This document shows positions 15,679 to 20,264 of a stretch of 20,264 nucleotides of DNA, piece after piece. This DNA is from JADHUC01 sp964617665. GTDB lineage: Bacteria; Planctomycetota; Planctomycetia; Pirellulales; Pirellulaceae. The position numbers were made by a program, and so were the translations under genes. Location: assembly GCA_964617665.1 (NCBI GenBank), contig CAZUAH010000240.1, forward strand, positions 1 to 20,264, read 5' to 3'. The notes beneath the pieces were generated by a model. It saw nothing but the letters and a program-made list of their open reading frames with translations. It was not told where the DNA came from and did not search any database. The number at the start of each line of letters is the position of its first letter. Within the stretch, counting starts at the first letter, position 1.

Positions 15679-17256
15679 ATGCGCCGTCCCGTCGACGAAA
15701 CACTGCTGATGGCGTTGACACTGCCCGCGGTGTTGAGCGCATGCTTGGTGCTGCCAGCAGGTTGCCGTCGCGTGCCTGAGGTCAGGTCAGTGACAACGTC
15801 GGGCGAGCAGCCACGCATCGATCCGGACTACACGTCTCTCGTGATTCCGCCAAACATTGCTCCGTTGAATTTCCGCATCATGGAGGACGGTAAAGATTAT
15901 CTCGTCAAAATATCCTCCGAAGATGGCAGTCAACTCAGGATCCATTGCCCGGACGGAACTTGCCGCATTCCCGCGAAGTCGTGGCGGAAGCTCCTGGATA
16001 CAAGCAAGGGAGGCCGTCTTGTCTATCGCGTGCTTGTGCAGCAGGAAGATGGAACGTGGCTACAGTTCAAGGAAATAGCGAATACCGTCGCCGAAGAACC
16101 CATCGATTCGTACATCGTCTATCGGCTTCTCATGCCGAACAAGAGCAGGTCCTCGATTAGGGGCATCTACCAAAGGGATCTCGAGTCGTCTGAAGAGTCC
16201 GCACTGATAACGCTGCGCGACGGGACCTTTACCTGTTTCAACTGCCACAACTTCCATCAACACGATCCCAATAGGTTTCTCGTTCACAGCCGCGTGCAGT
16301 ATCCGGGGATGGTTCTCGTAATGGACGGGAAGGTGCGGAGGATCAGCACACAAAAGGATCCGATGTTCCGACCGTTCGCCTACACCTCGTGGCACCCCGA
16401 TGGCCGCCACATTGCGGCCACCTGCAACACATTTCTGGGCCACTTCCCTGCGAACGCGAGGCAATACTATTTCGAGGCAGTCGAGAAACGCGGCGATCTG
16501 GCCGTGTACGACGTCGAGAAGAACACCATCAGCACAACGGAAGCCGTGTTCGAGCACCAGCACATCGAGACACACCCCTGCTGGTCGCCGGACGGCCGGT
16601 ACATCTACTATTCGCGGGGAAAGGACACGCCGGTGGTCAAGCCGGAGGATTTGGCGAAGTTCAAGTTCGACATGATGCGCATATCATATGACGTGGCCAC
16701 CGACACCTGGGGAACGCCCGAGATGGTCAAGGAGTATTCCAAACTGGGATTCTCCTGCGCGTTTCCCCGTCCCTCGCCCTGCGGGAAGTACGTGCTGCAC
16801 ATCCTGAGCGACAGGACGACATATCCAATCCACCAGGAAAGCTCGGACGTGTACCTACTGGAACTTGCCTCGAACGCGTACAAGAGGCTTGACGTTGTGA
16901 ACAGCGATTTAGCGGAAAGCTACCCACGCTGGTCATCGAACGGACGCTGGTTCACTTTCTTGAGCAACAGACGGGACGGGATGAGCGCCCTCCCGTACAT
17001 GGCGTACTTCGACACCGAAGGCGAAGTTCACAAGGCGTTCGTCCTTCCTCAGAAGGATCCGGCGTTCTACGACACGTTCGTTGACACCTATAACGTCGTG
17101 GAACTCGTGAAATCACGAGTGAACATCAGCACGTTCAAACTGGCCCAAGGCATGCAGCAACCGGCCGTAGATGCCAAATTTCACAACCCACCCGAAGTGG
17201 ACGCATACACCGGCCCGACGCCAAAGGCTCCGTTTCCGCAGGAAGCCCCGGATTAG
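15679..17256 (+). CDS. Lipoprotein-like PD40/TolB-type propeller with a CxxCH haem-c motif
   Basis: The 525-residue protein begins with a short hydrophobic signal holding two candidate lipidation cysteines, LSAC (C22) and PAGC (C29), so it is probably a lipoprotein. Residues about 30-180 are strand-rich. Then comes CFNCH (C186, C189, H190; bases 16234-16248) followed by a histidine-rich NFHQHDP segment, the attachment motif for covalent c-type haem. From about 230 four PD40-like blades follow: SWHPDGRHIAA, CWSPDGRYIYY, PSPCGKYVLHI, RWSSNGRWFTF. From memory, Bacteroidetes have TolB-like proteins with a similar CxxCHxF element followed by the same propeller. I prefer the ATG at 15679 (AAGGGGAG four bases upstream) over the GTG at 15586, since only the later start places the hydrophobic signal at the N-terminus. 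Its stop overlaps the stop of the convergent lyase gene. Confidence 0.82.
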   Translation: MRRPVDETLLMALTLPAVLSACLVLPAGCRRVPEVRSVTTSGEQPRIDPDYTSLVIPPNIAPLNFRIMEDGKDYLVKISSEDGSQLRIHCPDGTCRIPAKSWRKLLDTSKGGRLVYRVLVQQEDGTWLQFKEIANTVAEEPIDSYIVYRLLMPNKSRSSIRGIYQRDLESSEESALITLRDGTFTCFNCHNFHQHDPNRFLVHSRVQYPGMVLVMDGKVRRISTQKDPMFRPFAYTSWHPDGRHIAATCNTFLGHFPANARQYYFEAVEKRGDLAVYDVEKNTISTTEAVFEHQHIETHPCWSPDGRYIYYSRGKDTPVVKPEDLAKFKFDMMRISYDVATDTWGTPEMVKEYSKLGFSCAFPRPSPCGKYVLHILSDRTTYPIHQESSDVYLLELASNAYKRLDVVNSDLAESYPRWSSNGRWFTFLSNRRDGMSALPYMAYFDTEGEVHKAFVLPQKDPAFYDTFVDTYNVVELVKSRVNISTFKLAQGMQQPAVDAKFHNPPEVDAYTGPTPKAPFPQEAPD

Positions 17257-20018
17257 ATGGCGGGAGATACGAACGTGGCGTAGAGTGGAATCGTGAATCG
17301 GTTCACGCCCGCGATATTCCTTCGCGGGAAGAAGACCTCTTGCGTCTCCGCGCCGTCTATCCTCAACCCGTGGTCCATGCCTAGGACGATGGTCGTCTTG
17401 TCGTCGCGGCGCTCGACACGGTCTATCGCGTAGCCATGTGTGAAACCGTTGCCGTGAGTGACAATCATCCAGGACCCCTGAAGCGCGTCGCCGACCGGTA
17501 GTTCGGCATCGGTGATGAATGCATCTTGCTCGGCGTCGTCGGCCTTACGGATGGCGCCGAGGATCTGACCCTCGTACCGAGCTACTTGAACGTCAAGCCG
17601 CGTATCGTTGGCCTGCAGCGATTCGCCGTCGAACAGCCAGAGACGAACGACGCGGCCGGCTTGCTGTCTGACGATGCCCAGGCGGCCCTTGAGCCGGATA
17701 CCTGTGGACGTGATACGTTCGGGATACGGCGGTTTGTCATCGGTCTTGATTATCGTGTCCACCGTGTCACCGTGGCGGACCTGTAGAACGACCACGCCAT
17801 CCTGGGCGGAATTGACGTCAAGACGTTCGGCGCTGTCTATGAACGACTGGCCGGAGAAGGGCTCCAGGACTGCGGCGAAAAGCGATCGCATCGGCCCTTG
17901 GTCTGTGCCGGTGCGACGCAAGACGAGTTGCGGCGTCCAAAAATCCCATGCCTTCTGCGAGTCTCGTCCGGCCCTGCGTATCGAGGGGCTTTGTCCCAGG
18001 AATACCTGCGTGTCGACGCCACCAAGTACGTGGAGGTTCACGCCAGTATCCGGCTTGTCTGTGTAGGCAAAGGTGAAACTCACCTTGTCATTGGTTCGAC
18101 CGCCGCGGACGTCTCGTATAGCGCCGTACGGATTGAAACGCGACTGTTCCGTCTTCGGATCCTGCCACGTTTCGCCTTCTTCCAGCATGTTCTCCCGGCG
18201 ATTAGCCAACTCCATGCTGCAATCGGCTTTCATATCATGGTCGGCATCACCGTGCAGTAGCCAGTCGTGCGTCCGTCCGCCCACCGTGGAGAACAAGTCA
18301 ACCACGTAAGCGTCGTCTGAAGAAACCGGCACAAGTACGAGCATGCGACGATACGTCTCAAGATCTGCGATTTCCCTATAGGCTCGCTTGCCATCGGCTT
18401 CGACCATCGACACGCCGTCGACATCTGGATAGAAGGCGAGCAAGTCGCCGTCACTGGCGCTGCTCGACTGGCTCTTGCGGTCGATGACTACCGTATTGTG
18501 GCCGACGGTGGACGTAGCCCAGTCACGCAGCTTTGTGTGGGTGTAGCCGATGTCACAGAGCATCTCCCGGCCCTTGGCGAACAGCGAAAGCCCCAAGTTG
18601 TCGCGATGCTGGTGCCCGTAGCCCCCGGAGAAGTGAAGTTGGGCCTGCATCTGGTTTTCGTGTTGGCCAAAACCCAACGAGGCATGGCCGTAGCCGGGAA
18701 GGATAGTCGACGCCGTTTTGTCGCGCGGCGAGCTGCGCCGTTCATTCGGCCAAGTGTCGTGGATGGTGGAGGATTTGCCGCTGGGAAAATCGACAGCGCT
18801 GAAGGCATGCCTCGCTTTGGCCATGAAAGATATATCTGTGTCAGGATCCAGGTTGTCAAATCGCTTCCCGTCAACTGGGTCGACATAGTCCGGCGGATCC
18901 GTGTATCCACGCAGGCCATCGAAGCCCCGCTGAAGATGTCCCATGACCTGATAGTGATAGGACGGTGCTTCTTTCCAGCAGCCATCATAGAAACATCCCC
19001 CATGAAGAATCTCCAGCAGCCAACCGTACGCCCAATGCACGTAGCGAGGCCGGTTCAGTACACGACCCATCTGGATAGCCACGCGGAGATAGGACGGCGC
19101 CATATTGTCGCTGTGCTTGCCGAAGGAATTGACATAGTCGAAAGTGGCGACGAAGAAGTCGTTCTCGACCTTTTCGCGTACAGAGTATCCGCGTTCTGCG
19201 GATAGCTTGTCGAATTCGTTGCTGTCGTAGACCAAATCGTAGGCTTCGATCACGCCGGCCGGCAACTCACTTGCCACCCATCTTCCCCACCTGCCGCCGG
19301 CTCCTGGATGCGGAGGCTTCTGCGGCCCGAATCTGAATGTAGTGATCCACTGACGCATCATTGGATAATGAGGATAGACCTGGGCAATACGATCCAGGAT
19401 CAATGCGGCGCGGCGGGCGTACTCGGGCTTGCGCGTGGCGTGATACGCGGTGGCAAGCGCCCTTAGTTGGCCGAGGATCCACTGCCGCCTGTACATGAGG
19501 ATATGGCCTTCGATGAAGATCTGCAGGTCACTACGAGTCTGATCCTGATGATATCTGTAGGTGACGGTTTCGCCCAACGCGTTCGAGCCCTCAAGCACTT
19601 GGTCGGCCGGGTACTCGTCGTTAGGGAAAACCACTTCGCAGTATTTGCACTTGAGTTCCTCCGGCCGATCGACGGACCACGCGTAGATGCTCGACCCCTG
19701 CGATCCACCATGGCAGTTGGGGCAATAGCAGAAGCGGACAAAGGGCCTGTCGGGCACGAACGAGAGCATCTCCTCCTCGCTCATCGCCATAACGCGTTCG
19801 ACGGCCTTTTCATAGGCTTCCGCCCTCGCGGGGCTGATGCTGTGTTCCAGTACGGGGTGCACGAGTTTGCTGCCGTGCGATTCACCGGCGCAAAGCAGTG
19901 GGCAAATGAGAATCAGGGGAAGAGCGATCAACAGAACACTAGCACCGGCAGGACGCGTCTCGGCGGTGTTTGCTGTCTTCCTGGGCAACAATGGCGCTAG
20001 TTGCGACGTGATGTGCAT
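17253..20018 (-). CDS. Heparinase II/III-family polysaccharide lyase-like protein
   Basis: The 921-residue protein has an N-terminal export signal with an unusually long polar lead (hydrophobic core at about 29-43, ASVLLIALPLILICPLLC). Residues 97-127 hold two CxxC pairs (C99/C102 and C124/C127), probably a small zinc-binding module. Residues about 160-420 are the helical (alpha/alpha) toroid, with N305 in DNMAPSY and Y354/Y356 in APSYHYQ. The beta-sandwich half opens with GYGHQHRDNLGL (H469, H471, D473) and FAKGREMLCDIGY, the most typical heparinase II/III stretch. Asn, Tyr and His at these places match the catalytic sets of PL families that use this fold. It should split uronic-acid-containing polysaccharide by beta-elimination outside the cytoplasm; which polymer is unknown. 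The start at 20018 is chosen because AGGAG lies seven bases upstream; the longer start at 20060 has no ribosome site. Confidence 0.87.
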   Translation of the reverse strand: MHITSQLAPLLPRKTANTAETRPAGASVLLIALPLILICPLLCAGESHGSKLVHPVLEHSISPARAEAYEKAVERVMAMSEEEMLSFVPDRPFVRFCYCPNCHGGSQGSSIYAWSVDRPEELKCKYCEVVFPNDEYPADQVLEGSNALGETVTYRYHQDQTRSDLQIFIEGHILMYRRQWILGQLRALATAYHATRKPEYARRAALILDRIAQVYPHYPMMRQWITTFRFGPQKPPHPGAGGRWGRWVASELPAGVIEAYDLVYDSNEFDKLSAERGYSVREKVENDFFVATFDYVNSFGKHSDNMAPSYLRVAIQMGRVLNRPRYVHWAYGWLLEILHGGCFYDGCWKEAPSYHYQVMGHLQRGFDGLRGYTDPPDYVDPVDGKRFDNLDPDTDISFMAKARHAFSAVDFPSGKSSTIHDTWPNERRSSPRDKTASTILPGYGHASLGFGQHENQMQAQLHFSGGYGHQHRDNLGLSLFAKGREMLCDIGYTHTKLRDWATSTVGHNTVVIDRKSQSSSASDGDLLAFYPDVDGVSMVEADGKRAYREIADLETYRRMLVLVPVSSDDAYVVDLFSTVGGRTHDWLLHGDADHDMKADCSMELANRRENMLEEGETWQDPKTEQSRFNPYGAIRDVRGGRTNDKVSFTFAYTDKPDTGVNLHVLGGVDTQVFLGQSPSIRRAGRDSQKAWDFWTPQLVLRRTGTDQGPMRSLFAAVLEPFSGQSFIDSAERLDVNSAQDGVVVLQVRHGDTVDTIIKTDDKPPYPERITSTGIRLKGRLGIVRQQAGRVVRLWLFDGESLQANDTRLDVQVARYEGQILGAIRKADDAEQDAFITDAELPVGDALQGSWMIVTHGNGFTHGYAIDRVERRDDKTTIVLGMDHGLRIDGAETQEVFFPRRNIAGVNRFTIPLYATFVSPAI

Positions 20019-20080
20019 CCAATAACTCCTAATCGTGCGCGTGCCAGGGAGCGTTTCCATTTTTGTGGGAGGCTGCCGTC

Positions 20081-20140
20081 AGCCCGGTTCACCGGGCTTC
20101 TCCGGCGAAGCCGGTACTAGGCCCGACGTTTACGTCGGGC
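20081..20140. repeat. Three tandem hairpins upstream of the lyase gene
   Basis: Within 60 bases there are three perfect stem-loops: AGCCCGG/CCGGGCT with loop TTCA (20081-20098), CCGGC/GCCGG with loop GAA (20102-20114), and GCCCGACG/CGTCGGGC with loop TTTA (20121-20140). They lie 63 bases upstream of the lyase start, so they could be in its leader or end an upstream transcript. The last one strongly recalls dispersed intergenic palindromes in planctomycete genomes (from memory). Confidence 0.75.
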
Positions 20141-20198
20141 TACGCAAGCAGACCACGCGATTTCACCTGGCATCATCCCCACGCCATGGCCCCGCGGC

Positions 20199-20264
20199 GG
20201 GGGGGGGGGGGGGGGGGGGGGGCGGGGGGGGGGCGGGCACCCCCGGGGGCGGCCGGGGGGCATT
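20199..20264. other. Poly-G contig end, probable sequencing artefact
   Basis: A run of 24 G (20199-20222) is followed by a 10-G run and further G/C blocks to the end of the window. Such runs are typical of no-signal cycles in two-colour sequencing. I see no biological feature in it, and the last ~65 bases should not be used. Confidence 0.85.

Noticed and set aside
19713..19730. CPNCH as a c-type haem site in the heparinase-like protein
   Set aside because: A second CxxC follows 22 residues later, which fits a zinc-binding module better than a haem site, and no cytochrome-like segment surrounds it.
20199..20264. G-rich tail as a G-quadruplex or regulatory element
   Set aside because: A 24-G run at the extreme end of a contig is far more likely a sequencing artefact.

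Overview
The window looks like a piece of a Planctomycetota genome, probably Pirellulales-like. It is a GC-rich metagenomic contig dense in large secreted proteins. The phylum call rests on a DUF1559 (SBP_bac_10) domain, a family essentially confined to planctomycetes. It is supported by a neutral-ceramidase-like Tat protein, a DUF1080/3-keto-disaccharide hydrolase, the tail of a Gfo/Idh/MocA oxidoreductase and FG-GAP and PD40 propellers, a mix typical of planctomycete genomes. This is family knowledge and recall; no search was run.

Left part (1-8026), all on the minus strand. Reading in the direction of transcription: a seven-repeat FG-GAP protein (8026-6824), a corrupted stretch of G/C runs (about 6688-6790), the last ~52 codons of a Gfo/Idh/MocA oxidoreductase (6687-6529), a secreted alpha/beta hydrolase (6491-5349), a Tat-exported ceramidase-like hydrolase (5343-4000), a carbohydrate-binding-module plus (alpha/alpha)6-barrel protein (3929-990), and a secreted protein running off the left edge (838-1). 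Short spacing and good ribosome binding sites suggest 6491-4000 is one transcript. Nearly everything carries an export signal, so this reads as an extracellular or periplasmic glycan/ester-processing cluster.

Middle part (8278-12723), plus strand: an 809-residue protein with a C-terminal DUF1559 region, an orphan ABC-2-like membrane protein, and a secreted DUF1080 protein. A small VOC protein lies on the minus strand (13162-12821), separated from DUF1080 by a perfect 11-bp hairpin that may serve as a shared terminator.

Right part: a plus-strand run (13274-17256) of a secreted beta-propeller protein, a truncated DUF6057 membrane protein and a lipoprotein-like PD40 propeller with a CxxCH haem-c motif. 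This run ends tail-to-tail, with overlapping stop codons, against a 921-residue heparinase II/III-type polysaccharide lyase on the minus strand (20018-17253). Upstream of the lyase are three tandem hairpins, then a poly-G contig end.

The main caution is that 6688-6790 and 20199-20264 look like low-quality sequence, so gene order across the first should not be trusted. I did not see a tRNA, rRNA, CRISPR array or intact insertion sequence. The most interesting biology is the propeller / DUF6057 / haem-lipoprotein trio and the unusual DUF1559 protein.
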